From: Tetradesmus obliquus
Taxonomy: Eukaryota; Chlorophyta; Chlorophyceae; Sphaeropleales; Scenedesmaceae
NCBI GenBank assembly: GCA_030272155.1
Contig: CP126195.1
Coordinates: 434,001-498,000 of the forward strand
Direction: 5' to 3'
DNA: 64,000 bases
The first letter of the stretch is position 1, and each line of letters opens with the position of its first letter. Below, in pieces: positions 11,233-29,044 of this stretch. The position numbers were made by a program, and so were the translations under genes. The notes under the pieces were generated by a model. The model saw only the letters and a list, made by a program, of their open reading frames with translations. It was not told where the DNA came from and did no database searches.

Positions 11233-11301
11233 CGCAGAGTTCCCAGTGGGAGGGCTGCAGACAGCAATTTCCTTGCCATAGTGGGAATGCCGGAGCAGTA
11301 G
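11233..11301 (+). repeat. Echo of the DUF952 terminal exon beyond the stop
   Basis: The last 70 bp of exon 4 (11107-11175, from CGCAGAGCTGCC to CCAGAGCAGTAG) recur 126 bp downstream with about 80% identity, including the final GAGCAGTAG. A 1-bp difference breaks the frame. Confidence 0.9.
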
Positions 11302-12389
11302 CCCAAGGACTCTTTGCCCAATGAGCCTGTTATTGGCTCCTCAAACGGGTGAGGTTGCCCGTGCAACTTCCATTTAGTGCAACTAGTAAACGCGTGACCG
11401 GCGGCTGACCATTGCGCCGACTGTCGGCTGTTGATGGCAGGCTCTGGGAAGAGCCGGGTTGTATGAATGGTGGTGGTAGGACAAAATGGCGAAGCTGTGT
11501 GCTGCTGGGTCCAACTATGGTCGTCGCAACGCTGCCCAGATCTCAGCAGAAGTCGGGATCCGCTGGTGTATTTGCAAGCTTGCACGCAAGTGGTGCCGCA
11601 TGCATTGTTTGGGTGGCCAGCTAGCTGGCAGCGCTGCCAGGCAGCCAGCTGTTGCTTGCGTCCGTCACTCAGTGACCAATGGGTTTTACCAAATGTTTTC
11701 AAAGGTGTTGGCATGTCAAGCTGTGACGCTCTGCAGAACAGTGTTTGAGACGTGTTGGGATCCGGTTGTTGCTGCTCTGAGCTGTCAAGTGCCAACGTGC
11801 GGTTATCGGGCATGCAGGTAATCAAGCATACCTGTACATGCCCATTTCACAGCTTGGACACCTGGATATCAGATTCACGCCAGGTTTGCCAGACGGCTGC
11901 CCACGGTAACACATCGCAACAAGGGAAACCGTCCCTAATTATCGAGAGCCAGATACTGACAGAACATTTGACTGTTACCCTAACAAACATGACAGGCATG
12001 GGGCAAGGCCACCACGCAACGTGCAGGCCGCAACGCAACTCACCAAACATAGGCCCTTAGCCCTGCCGGCGGCAGCAGCTGGTTCTACACAGTAACAGCA
12101 TGAAGACGGTGCAGCATTCACAGCACGGCAGGTGGTGCCAAGCGCACCATGTGATGCACAAATGCATGTGTGCAGGGGCAGCAGCAGCCACAGGCAGCTG
12201 CCGACAGCTGTGTCAAGTGTGTAGTGTGCCATCAAGTGCAGTACGAAAAATACATTGCAGCTCGCCACACATGATAGTAGACTATGTGTGTGAAAGCGAC
12301 AGAGCAGGAGCCACAGGAGAGCCGGGCTGCTGGCAGCCAGGCAGTGGTGCTCTGCGTTATGCACCACATCTACTGCGCCGCACTGCTGC

Positions 12390-12485
12390 TAGCTGCCTTG
12401 CTGCTAGCTGCCCTGCTGCTGCTGCTGTGCTCCCCTGCTGCCTCTGTGACTCGCGACCAGGTGCCCATGAACGACTGCAGCTTCA
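12390..12485 (-). repeat. Echo of the GCN5 terminal exon beyond the stop
   Basis: On the minus strand, FMGTWSRVTEAAGEHSSSSRAA copies FMDNYLDATVTEAA...QQQQGS of the last exon (12631-12695), about 220 bp past the stop, with frame drift. Confidence 0.8.
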
Positions 12486-12630
12486 TCTGTGAAGCACATG
12501 CACAGCACACAACAACACATGCTGCACGCAACAGGGGACACAGTGCAGAAGTCACGGGAGGGGTCAAACCGCTGGCGGCCAGGCAGCGTTGCTCTGTAGC
12601 ATGCACCAAAACATCAGCGCCACACTGCTG

Positions 12631-19110
<6,480 letters not shown>

Positions 19111-19947
19111 GCACACGCTCCGGAATTCAAACAGCAGCAGAGAATAGCCTGGTGCTGTGCAGGTTCAGTGCCTGGCAACCAGCTTCACACCAGCCCTCAA
19201 TCAACCGTCAGAAAACTGGATGTGGTTCTCTTCTTGCTCTTCAAACGCGAAATAGACAACCAGAACTGAAGACAAGGGGCATAAAAAGTGCAGCACGTTC
19301 AGACAGAAGCAAGTGTTGTTAACAGTGCCAAACAGCCCTGATCATCCCAACATAAGATTTTTTTTACATTTCAATATCTCATGCTATGTGTTGCATCTAC
19401 GCTGTTGCCTGGAACTGCCAGAACAACAACTTTGAACAACAACACAGTACCACGCTGGCACTGCAGCAAACTATGGCCATAACTGCGTGGCTGGTTTTAT
19501 ACAGCGAGTGGTTTGCTCAGTCATTGCTAGGCGTGCTTCAGTTGCCTAGTTGTGGCAGAAAGCCACGACACACCAGCCCCATTGAATCCTGAGCGATGTA
19601 GCTGGCTTGTCGTTGTCAAACATACTCATTGATTAGATCGGGCACTGGCGTAGTGGCCTCTCCCCTCATCTAGTGAGCCAGGTATGTCTGTGCTGTTCAG
19701 TGGGCAGTTGTTGCCAGTGCTGGGTGTGTTGAATATGCCCTGCCGATACCAGCATGATCTGACCGTCTCAGCCTTTGCTGTTGTGATCTTGGAAGTGCTT
19801 GACTGAACTGGCAGCACAGACTGACCATCTGAAGCCTGGGTCAGTGCATGAGCTGCTGTTGGCCAACACACGTTGGCACCGTGCCTACGGGTTCCGACAG
19901 CAACTGACGTGTGACTCCATCAATTTTACGTTTGTGGCAGGCTGATC
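19111..19947. promoter_or_regulatory. Shared 5' region of GCN5 (-) and FERM gene (+)
   Basis: This 837-bp stretch lies between divergent starts. An AT-rich segment (about 19350-19385, with a T8 run) stands out from the surroundings. No coding motif was seen; it is likely a bidirectional promoter. Confidence 0.5.
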
Positions 19948-22900
19948 ATGGAGGGTGACGGCCTGCTGAAGGTCATCACTTTCTCTTCGGGAGCCCAGCC
20001 CTTCGTAGTGCGCTGCGACCAGGACACGAAGGTACAGGACATCGTGCTGGCCATAGCAGGCATATGGGGCTTCAAGGACGCTGCACAGCTGTTCACGCTG
20101 TGCAGGCCAGCAGCTGATTGCCCCAGCACAGCAGACGTGCTACAGCTGCTGAAGGGGGCAACGATGCTGCGTGGGGGCACGCTGCTGACCAGCCACGACC
20201 GGCCCAAGCCAGACAAGGCCCCGCTGCTGCTGATACGCAGCATCTTCGGCAACACACCGCCAGAGCTGGAGCAGAACCAGGCTGTGCAGGCTCTGACCGC
20301 AGTGCAGGTGGCAGCAGATGTGGCTATTGGGCGGTACCCTCCCCAGGCAGATGCCAACTTGCTGCAGCACTTGGTCAAGCAGGGCCAGAACTCAGTGGTG
20401 CTGCAGATGGCCTCCTGCTGGCCCTCAGGTGCGTGCTGCAGGCGCAGCAGCGATGTCTTGCCAGTGCTGCAACAGTCGCTGGATAGATCTGCTGCGCGTC
20501 CTGCTTCAACGATGGCTGATCCTGCAAGTGTTGTGCACCAGCTGTGGCCTGTTCGTTCGATGTATCGTCATCCTTGCTATACGGTTTCATTCCTGCCTCA
20601 TGCCTGCTGAACCCCTCAGCAGACGGGTTCCTTACAAGGTAATTGCTTACCTGTACCTTGCTGTCTGCCTGTCTGTCTGCCTGGCTCTGCCTGTCTGTCT
20701 GCATGTCTGTCTCTGCGTGCTGCCAGGCGCCTGCCTCACGATGGGCCCCGTGCAGGTGCTGTCTGGCGGGCAGAAGCTGCAGCTGCCGGCCACAGTCACT
20801 GTGGGCTTGAATGCTGCAGGACTGCACATCATGGACGGCGCACAGTACAGGTGAGGCCTCAGGCTGCTGCGATCCGTCACTATAAACACTAGCGCTGGGC
20901 CATCAAGTGTTATCCTGTTCTGAGCTGTATTTTATCACGCCTGGTGGCGTGGTTGCACATCATGCCTGGCGCACAGCACTGGCCAGCGCGTGCCGGCGTG
21001 TGGTTTGCGGTGGGGCAGCTGCAGTGCTCTCGTCGTGGTGGGTGTTGGGCGCAGTGTGTGTGGCCATGTATGCATGCACGCACAGCATGTACGCCGTCAT
21101 GCGTGAGGGGCGGCCCCTGCCGTGAGTAGTGGCGGCGGTTGAGTGCTGATCATATGGGCTGCATGTAGCTGGTTTGTTTGATTGCTGCGGCTTGTTTCGC
21201 GACTGCATGTTGTTGGGCTGTGTGCATGCACGGGTGCACGCACAGCCGACAGCTGGCTGCATGCTCCATGCCTATCAAAGCCTGCACAAGAGGACCCTGC
21301 AGAGGGGTGTGCTTACCTGGGCGGGCGCAAGAGTCAGCTGCACCATACAGCGCAGGTTACCAGTCAATGTCATGTGTGCTGCAGCGACAGTGTCTCCTTC
21401 CAGCTTCTCCTGCAAGCTGATGCACCAAGCAATCCAGCTTCAACACTTGTCACACCACCACCACATACATGCATGCACATACATGCCCGGCAGCTTTGAT
21501 TTGTGACAGCAGTGCACCCTAGCTAACGCTGCCTGTGTAATCTGCTGCTGCACGCTGCCTTGCGCGCTGTCCCCTCTCCTTCCTGCAGGGCCTGCATGCC
21601 TATCGCATCAATCGCGGCTGTGGCAGCAGCAGGCGATGTGCTCAACATCAGCCACGCAGCAGGCGCAGACCAGCCGGACCTGCTGCTGCAGCTGACAGGC
21701 GCAGAGGCAGTGGCAGACGCGTTCAGGGTGCACCAGGCGGCGCTGCAGCAGGTGAGGGTTTGTAGTCAACTGACTGACTTTCCTGCAAGCAGCAGCAGCA
21801 GAAGCAGAAGCCCCATGTTTTGTTACCGGCGGTTCAACTGGCTGGGTACTGCTTACACAAGCTTCTGGCAATGGGCGGCGTAGTGTGTGACGGTGTGCCG
21901 CATAAGTCAAGTTTATTAGATGGTATTTTGCCACAGACAGCTTCGCTGTAGCCGATCTAGGTGCATCTGTTGCAGCCATGTTGAGTACAATCTGCTCGCG
22001 CCTCATGCTGCTGCCTTCATTTGCTGTCGTCCTGCAGAAGCAGCTGGTGACAGCTGTCACCGCGGCAGCTGCAGCGCCTGCGGCAGCTACACCAGCGGCG
22101 CTGGCAGCAGCAGCGGCAGCCGCTCAAGCAGCAGCGGCATCAGCAGACACGCCGCTGCTGTCCGTGCAGATCCAACTCTCCTCAGACCGGCCCTGCCTGT
22201 GTGCTGCTCTTGAAGTGGTTGAAGAGCAGCCGCCAGAGCAGCAGCTGCTAGCGGCGCGGATCTCCGTGCATGAGGCAGCAGCAGATGGTGACGGGGAGCA
22301 GCAGCAGCTGGTAAAGCTGCAGCTGGTGCCGCTGCAGCTGGTGCCGCTGCAGTTGCAGCCAGCAGAACCGTCAGTGCATGTGCGGCTGCACATCACCCCA
22401 GAGCCCGAGCCGACAGCAGCAGAGCTGCAGCAGGAGCTGGAGCAGCCAGTGCGGCTGGTGATCAAGGTACACGATGACACAGCAGCAGCAGCGGCAAAGT
22501 CCAGCCAGCTGCTGCAGCTGCTGCGCCAGTCGGCAGGCGCCACGCCAGGTGCTGCTGCTGCTGCAGCAGCAGGCGGCAGCAGCCTGCTGCCGCCGGGCAG
22601 CTTGGGCGCGTCGCCTGCTGCTGCTGCAGCTGCTGCTGCTGCCGGCGAGTCGCTGCTCAGTGTGGCCCGCGGCGGCTCGGCAGCTATGCACCCGCAGTTG
22701 ATGCCTGCCAATGCGCACATGATGAACAACATGAATGCTCTAGGCGTGTCTGGTCCCCAGGGCGTCTGCGTGGCATCTAGCCCTCAGCTGCTGCAGCTGC
22801 GCCCAGGGCTGGGGGGTCTCCCGGACCTACAGCAGGGCCTGGGGACCAGTGCCGGCCTGAGTGCAGGCATGAATGCACACATGCAGCAGCACAAGCAGCA

Positions 22901-25514
22901 GCAGCAGCATGGCTTCCCTAGGGGTGGCGCCATGGGTATGGGCATGCAAGGGCAGCAGCGGCAGGGCATGGGCATGGGTATGGGTGCCAACATGTCTCCC
23001 ACAGTCAGCAGTATGGGCATGGGCTTCTCTGGAGCCATGCGGCAGCAGCAGCAGCAGCAGGGCCCCAGGGGACCGCGTCCGATGTTTGCAGGAGGGACTA
23101 TGGGGCCTGGTGGTGTGAGGAGCTCAGGTGACATGCTGATGATGGATGGCCACCAGCAGCAGCAGCAGCATCTGACACTGCAGCCAGGGCCTGGCCAGGT
23201 CATCGTGAATCAGCACGGCCAGATCTTTCGCACTGCAGCAGCAGCACCGGGCATGAATCACACGCTGATGGCGGCGCCAGGTCAGCAGCAGAACCACATC
23301 GCCAGCCAGCCAGCCATGCTGCAGCAGGTGCGGCCAGGCATGGTGCAGTATGCAGTGCCAGGTGGCGGCGTGCTGATGCCACAGCACCAGCAGCTGCGGC
23401 AGCAGGCGGTGCAGCAGCTGCAGCCTCAACTGGTGGCGCCTGCAGGCTACATGATCGTGCAGCAGCAGCCGCAGCAGCAGCAGGTGAAGCCGGCTGGGCA
23501 GCAGCAGTTGGTGATGATGCCGGTGCAGCAGGCTGTGCTGCAGCAGCAAGCGCCGGGGTTGCAGCAGGGGCCTATGGTGCTCGTGTCAACCACAGATGGT
23601 AGGCAGGCGCTGGTGCCTGAGCGGCAGCTGCTGCAGCAACAGCAGCAGCAGCTGCAACAGCAGCAGCTCCAGCAGCAGCAACTGCAGCAGCAGCAGCTGC
23701 AGCAACAACAGCTGCAGCAGCAACAGTTGCAGCAGCAACAGCTGCAGCAGCAGCAGCTCCAGCAACAGCAGTTGCAGCAGCTGCAGCAACAGCAGCTGCA
23801 ACAGCAACAACAGCAGCAGCAGCGGCTCCAGCAACTGCAGCAGCAGCAGCAACAGTTGCAGCAGCAGCAGCAGATGGCAAAGCTGCAGGCTGCTATGCAG
23901 CCCCAGTTCCAACAGCAGGGCATGATGCAGCAGCAGCAGCAGCAGCCTGCTAGCATGCAGCAGCAGCTGCTCCAGCAGCAGCAACAGCAGCAGCAGCTTG
24001 CACAAATGCAGCAGTTTGGGAATGCGCAACAGCAGCAGGCGCTGCAGCAGCAGCAACAGGCACTGCAGCAACAGCAGCAGCTCCAGCAGCAGCAGCAGCA
24101 ACAGGCATCGCACTTGAACCCTGGTGTCTTTGTTATGGGGCCAAATGGCGAGCTGGTGCCAGCAAGTGGGCAGCAGCAGCAGGTGGGCGGGCAAAATGCT
24201 ACCACAGGCCAGCCTCAGGGGCTATTGCAAGCACAGCAACAGCAGCAGCAGCAGGTATTTTTCAACAACCAACAGCAGCAGCAGTCGCCTGTGCAGCAGC
24301 TGCAACAGCAGCAGCTTGCCCAGCAGCAGCAGATGCAGCAGCAGCTGCAACAGCAACAGCTGCAGCAGCAACAGCAGATGCAGCTGCAGCAGGCACAGCA
24401 GCAGCAACAGCAACAGCAGCTGCTGCAGCAGCAGCAACAGCTGCAGCTGTCAGGTGGCGGCTTTGACCAGCTCGGGCAGCAGCAGCAGCAGCCCACCTCC
24501 CTGGATCAGTTGTCGCAGCTTGCAGCCGTGTCACAGGGCCAGGCAGACATGTTGATGCTGCAGCAAGGAGGAGGCATGCTGAGTCTTGGCATGGGGCAAG
24601 GCCAGCAGCAGCAGCAGCTGCTGGGGATGAGCCAGGCTATGCCTGCAGGCCAGCAGATGCCTGGCGGCTTCCAGCAGCAGCAGCAGCTGCAGGGCCTACC
24701 GGGCCTGTCTGCTAGCCAAGGGCTGCTGCTGCAGCATCAAGGACAGCAGCAGCTGCAGCAGCAGCAGATGCAGCAGCTGCTCTCGCAAGGCGGCTTTGAT
24801 GGCAACAGCCTGCTGGCACAGCAGCAGCGCCGCAGCAGCGGCACAAACGTGGCAGCAACTGCAAACGCCGGACTGTTCCAGCAAGCACCCGGCTCAGCAC
24901 GCCACTTTGGCAGCGGCCCGCCATCCACCGGCTCCGCCAGCGGTTTAGGCGGCCTGCAAAACCGCATGGACCCGTCGCTGCCAGGCCTGGGCGGTTTAGG
25001 GCTTGGCGGCATAGGCGTGGGTGTGATTGGTGATGCAGCGAGCAGCGGCGGCGGCAGTTTGGGGCTGGGTGGCGTTGGCAGCGTCGGCGGCATTGGAGCT
25101 CCAACCGGTGGCTTCGGGGCGGTTGGCCCGGCGAGCGGCAACGCGGGCGCGGGCGGCAATGCATTCAGCAGCTTGCTGCGGGGTCCTGCTAGCCACAGCT
25201 CCCCGGATGGCATGAGCCTCGGCGGCGCTGCTGCTGCTGCTGCTGCTGATCCTCCAGGGCTGAACTACGGCAGCGGCGGCGGCGGCTTTGGAGTTGCCAC
25301 TCCCAAGGCGCCTGGGGCGGTAGGGTTTGACGGCCAGGGTGCAGCTCCGGTGCTTGGGCTGGGCACTGGGGGGCTGATGGGGATTGCGGAGGGCGCGGGT
25401 GGCGGCGGCAGCGGCGGCGGCGGCTTCCAGATGTTCCAGAATGGCACAGTGACGGGGCTCGGGGCAGGGTTTGGGGTTCAGCAGGGTACAGGGCAGGGCT
25501 CAGGGTTTTTCTGA
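19948..25514 (+). CDS. FERM-domain protein with very long poly-Gln/Gly-rich tail
   Basis: Four exons close in phase: 19948-20428, 20727-20850, 21589-21751, 22038-25514 (1414 aa). The first 260 residues look like a FERM module. F1 is ubiquitin-like (LLKVITFSSGAQPFVVRC...VQDIVLAIAGIWGF). F2 has LLLIRSIF...ALTAVQVAADVAIGRYPP. F3 is PH-like (VTVGLNAAGLHIMDG...IASIAAVAAAGDVLNISH...DLLLQLTGAEAVADAFRVH). The single 3.5-kb last exon encodes an Ala-rich part, a Met/Gly/Gln-rich part, then a Gln domain with about nine LQQQQ-type repeats (about 23640-23880) and many further Q runs. The end is Gly-rich and finishes GSGFF. FERM modules usually bind membrane lipids or receptor tails. I infer a scaffold or condensate-forming protein and do not recognise a named orthologue. 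Sequence-based FERM assignment is moderate. Confidence 0.68.
23637..23880 (+). repeat. Coding CAG/CTGCAGCAG repeat array (LQQQQ repeats)
   Basis: Near-tandem 12-15 bp units CTGCAGCAGCAGCAG encode LQQQQ about nine times within the FERM gene's last exon. Gln codons mix CAG and CAA, which suggests selection for Gln rather than pure slippage. Confidence 0.9.
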
Positions 25515-28500
25515 GTTGCTGAGAGAGATGAGGTTTTCTCTGATATGGAGGAGTGAGTGCTTGGAGGATGGTTCGGGACTGTTGCAGCTGGCTGTTGGCT
25601 GTGGGGTGGCTGAGGCGTGCCTTTTGTGTGCAGCGCTACGGCTGGTGGTGGGTGGTGCCGTGATCTTCGAGTGTCGAGCTGGGAAGTGTTGGTGAATGCA
25701 GCGCAGCAGAAGGTTTGACTCACACGGCTGCATTTGCAAAGCATTGGGACTGCACGTGTCTGTGCGCATGGCTAGCTGTTTGCTGGTGGATTGGCGGGTG
25801 CTGTGAATTGGCGATAGAGGCATGCTCTGGGGTTTAGGAGCTTGGCGTTGTGTCAGGCAGGGCTACGGTCACGTCGCTTGGTGCTCCGATGCCTGCCTGT
25901 GTGCTTACTCGCACCCCAATGTGAGGAGCTTTTGGCGGGAGCAGGGCTGCACGACACACAGTGAGGGGCTCAGCTGCCTGGACAGGCTTGCTGCTGTGCT
26001 CAGCTGCATAGATGGCAATTGCTTTATGGTGTACGCGGGTGCTGCCACCAGTGGTGGCAGGTTGCCCCTTGGTGGGGGGGTTGAAGGGCGCGTGGTTTGC
26101 GATGGCTGCGCTCATGCAAGGCGGCGCTGGCGGCTGCTGGCAGTACAAATTCACAGCAGGCACGCTGCTGCTGCTGTTGTCTGTCTGCAGCGGCCTGGCA
26201 GCTGCACGGTTTGGTGACTTGCGGTCGTGTGCTGTTTGGTGACAGCAGCTAGCTGTTGCGCTGAGCGTGCGGTGTGTGTACTAGCTTGCGTGCACACAAG
26301 CATCAGGCAGGTGCTGCTGCTGCATGGGCTGCATGGAGGAGGTCAGGGCTAGAGGCTGTCTGTATTCCATCTCAGTTGCCTGCTCCCAGCGCCCTCTTAA
26401 TCGGCTGTTTGTGTGAGGCCGAGCGGTCAATGCAGCCATGTGGGTTGCAGGTGGGTGCAGCAGTAATGTGTGAAGTGGCGGGCGGCGGCTGCACTGTGTA
26501 AGGCGGTGGACTGGCTGAATGCCATTGGCATGCAGCTGGCTAAGCATGTGCCCAGGCAGGGCACGTTTGTGTGGTGGTCTCTGTCACTGCATGACATTGT
26601 AGTGGCGATGTTGGCGAGGGCAGTAGCCAGCGATGATGAGGAAGTTGGGGGGTGATTGTGGAATCTGAGGCGTGCTATGTGAGCTGCAGTTGCAGCAGTG
26701 TGCTTGAGAATCAGCTTGAAGTACTAAACTCTCAGCTTGGGCGATGCAGTGACCCCCGTGCTTACAGTCACTTTGACGCGCTCAGAATGTGTAGGTCAGC
26801 AAGCAGTGTAAAGCGTGCTGCTGCTGCAGGACGATGCAGTTGCTGTAAACAGCATCTTGCAAGGACTGTCAGCCAGGCGTAAGCCAACCCTATCCATCGG
26901 AGGTTCAGGCTCATTGTTAGCCTGGTAGCACCGATGGTGTTTTCAAGGTGCATCCGTGTGGAGCTAGCTGATCAGCGTGTGCTGCAAACACACCTGTGTT
27001 GCAGGAAAAGCTACAAATCTCCAGTGCAGAGCTCAGGCGCTTTTGCTACTGGATGATCTCAGTCTGACTGCGCGTCGTTTATGATGCATGCGAACTGCCA
27101 TGTGCACCTGCAGAGCAGCGCGTGCTGCATCCTCTTACCCTGCCAGTGGTTTCTGGCTGTGCATCGCCTCGACACATTTCCCCGCTACCTCATCCGGATT
27201 CTCAGGGGCGGTCACCCGCATGGTGTTCCGCTTTTTATCTGCCTGGCCCAGCGGGTGTTTTGCAGGACTGTTGTGTTCAGCGCGGCTGTCGCATGTTACG
27301 GCGCTGCATCAGTGTGCCTGGGACGGCATTTGCCTGCATATGCGTGGTGCTGCAGGCACGGGTTTGGGTCGTTCCTTGGTTTCAGTTGTACTGCTTGGCA
27401 CCAAGCAATGTCCGAAAGCGAGCGGTCGACAGGTGCGGCGCCCGCGCCGCACACGTCTGTCAGATGCATGCATATCAAGCAAGTTCGTCTCCAAAGGCAG
27501 TGGCTAGTGCATCGTCGGTGTCTGCGGCGCATTGTTGGTTCTTTGCTACGTAGTATGGTCTGGTATGAGTGGAGGTACGCTGCATGAGTATGTGCATTGA
27601 ACAGTGCCTGCGGCAGGCACACTATTTGGAGGTCAGGGATTTGTGGGAGTGATGATGTGAAGATGCCAACTTATCGCCTGTGTTTGGAGGAGGCACCACA
27701 CTGCACCCAGTGCAGGTTGTTGTGGGAATCAACGCAATGGGGCGGCAGTGCATTCAAAGCAACTTGCAGACTTGCGGCCTGCCTCTGTGCGGCTTGCATT
27801 GTTGTTGCATGTCTTTCCATGCTGATTGCAGAAACTGGATCGCTCGCCCGGTCAGCTTGGGTTGAGGTGCGCAAGCAGCAAACCTTGCTGGGTGTTGGCC
27901 TGCATTGAGTGTCAATGCTTGCCGATTGCGTCAGACGCAGATAGACTCTTTGTTGGTATACCTGCATCTGAGGCGTGTAGGTGCTTGGTTCTTCACCCTG
28001 AATCTGCGGGCGCGTGTCGCCCAAGGGAAGATTTGCATATGTTTCAAATGCACGACGCTGCTGGTGATGCCAAGACGTGCCTGTGGTAGTCAGGGGCTCT
28101 GCGGCAGTTGCCTAGTACAGCTATATATGACACTGTCTATTGCAAGGTGCATTGTGGGGGTTTGATTTGCTGTTGGTGAGCTGGTGGCCACCCATGGGGG
28201 TGCACAGGGTAATCAAACGATGGGTATCAGGACGTTCTCAGGACATGGCTCTTGGGCCGTTTGTAGCTGTGATGCTGATCACTCTGATAAGCTGTTACAC
28301 CTTCACTCGGTGAAGGCTTAACCGTTGCAGGACAGGATGTCCTGCAACCATGCTTTTTTTTGCACCAGCCTGAACCAAAGTGGTGAGCCCTGGGCCGCCC
28401 AGCTGCTGTGCAATAGGCCTGCAACCAACAGCTGCAGACAAGTGTATACACTTGTGGCCACATGTTGCGGCAGTGCTGCCGTTGCACAGCACCAGATATG

Positions 28501-29044
28501 GAGCCGGTCCAGGATTGATCAGCCAAGGTGGCGGGCCATGTGACTACTGTTTATCATACATCATGCTTGGAGCAACCTTTGATGGAGGCAGTAAGACATA
28601 TTCATTACTCAGCCGCACGCACAGCCCACCTATCTGAGATAGTCAACTGTCCCAGCTGGGACGACAGCCGATGCTCACCACTCACAGTCACCACTCAAGT
28701 CGTCGGAGGCTTGATGAATGCAATCAGTCATATTCTTAAACAGGCTACGGCATGATGGCGTGCTGCATGCGTACGGAGGGTTTACGCTTGGGCTGGCCCA
28801 AACGCGGTTGTCATCGTAGTTGTCCGTGGTTGCACAAGTCTTCGCCGTCACGCAGCTTGGCCACCAATATGTCTGCAAACGTTTAAGACAGCACGATATT
28901 GTCTCAGTGAGTAGCATGGTGCAAGATAGAGCACGTCCTTGAGTCAGTGATCGTCTGAGACCTCTCTGTGAAAGCGCGGCCGGTGTGCTTCAGCGATAAT
29001 TCCAAATTGCTCGCTGCAGGTGTAGATGTTGACATAATCGTACC
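25515..29044. other. 3.5-kb gene-free stretch after the FERM gene
   Basis: No conserved coding motif was seen on either strand. The first 1-1.3 kb is TG-rich on the plus strand, like other 3' regions here, with candidate TGTAA signals at 26497-26501 and 26807-26811. The rest includes two perfect hairpins (28300-28348) and the likely promoter of the OleA-type gene. Confidence 0.5.
28300..28348. repeat. Pair of perfect hairpins
   Basis: CCTTCAC-TCG-GTGAAGG (28300-28316) is followed 7 bp later by GTTGCAGGACA-GGA-TGTCCTGCAAC (28324-28348, 11-bp perfect stem). No T-rich bacterial-type terminator context makes sense here; function unknown. Confidence 0.85.

Larger units (their letters stand above)
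11176..12630. other. Convergent 3' region between DUF952 gene and GCN5
   Basis: No conserved coding sequence was seen apart from the two terminal-exon copies listed separately. It probably holds the 3' untranslated regions of both genes. I found no convincing TGTAA for either. Confidence 0.5.

Noticed and set aside
23447..24205. Long Cys-, Leu- or Ala-rich frames on the minus strand
   Set aside because: They are antisense readings of the CAG-rich FERM gene exon.
25822..28165. Medium frames of 100-170 aa in the gap after the FERM gene
   Set aside because: No conserved motif, no consistent exon phases, and composition like other 3' regions.
28324..28348. Bacterial-type terminator
   Set aside because: The hairpin is followed by a T run 7 bp later, but the DNA is plainly nuclear eukaryotic, so rho-independent termination does not apply.
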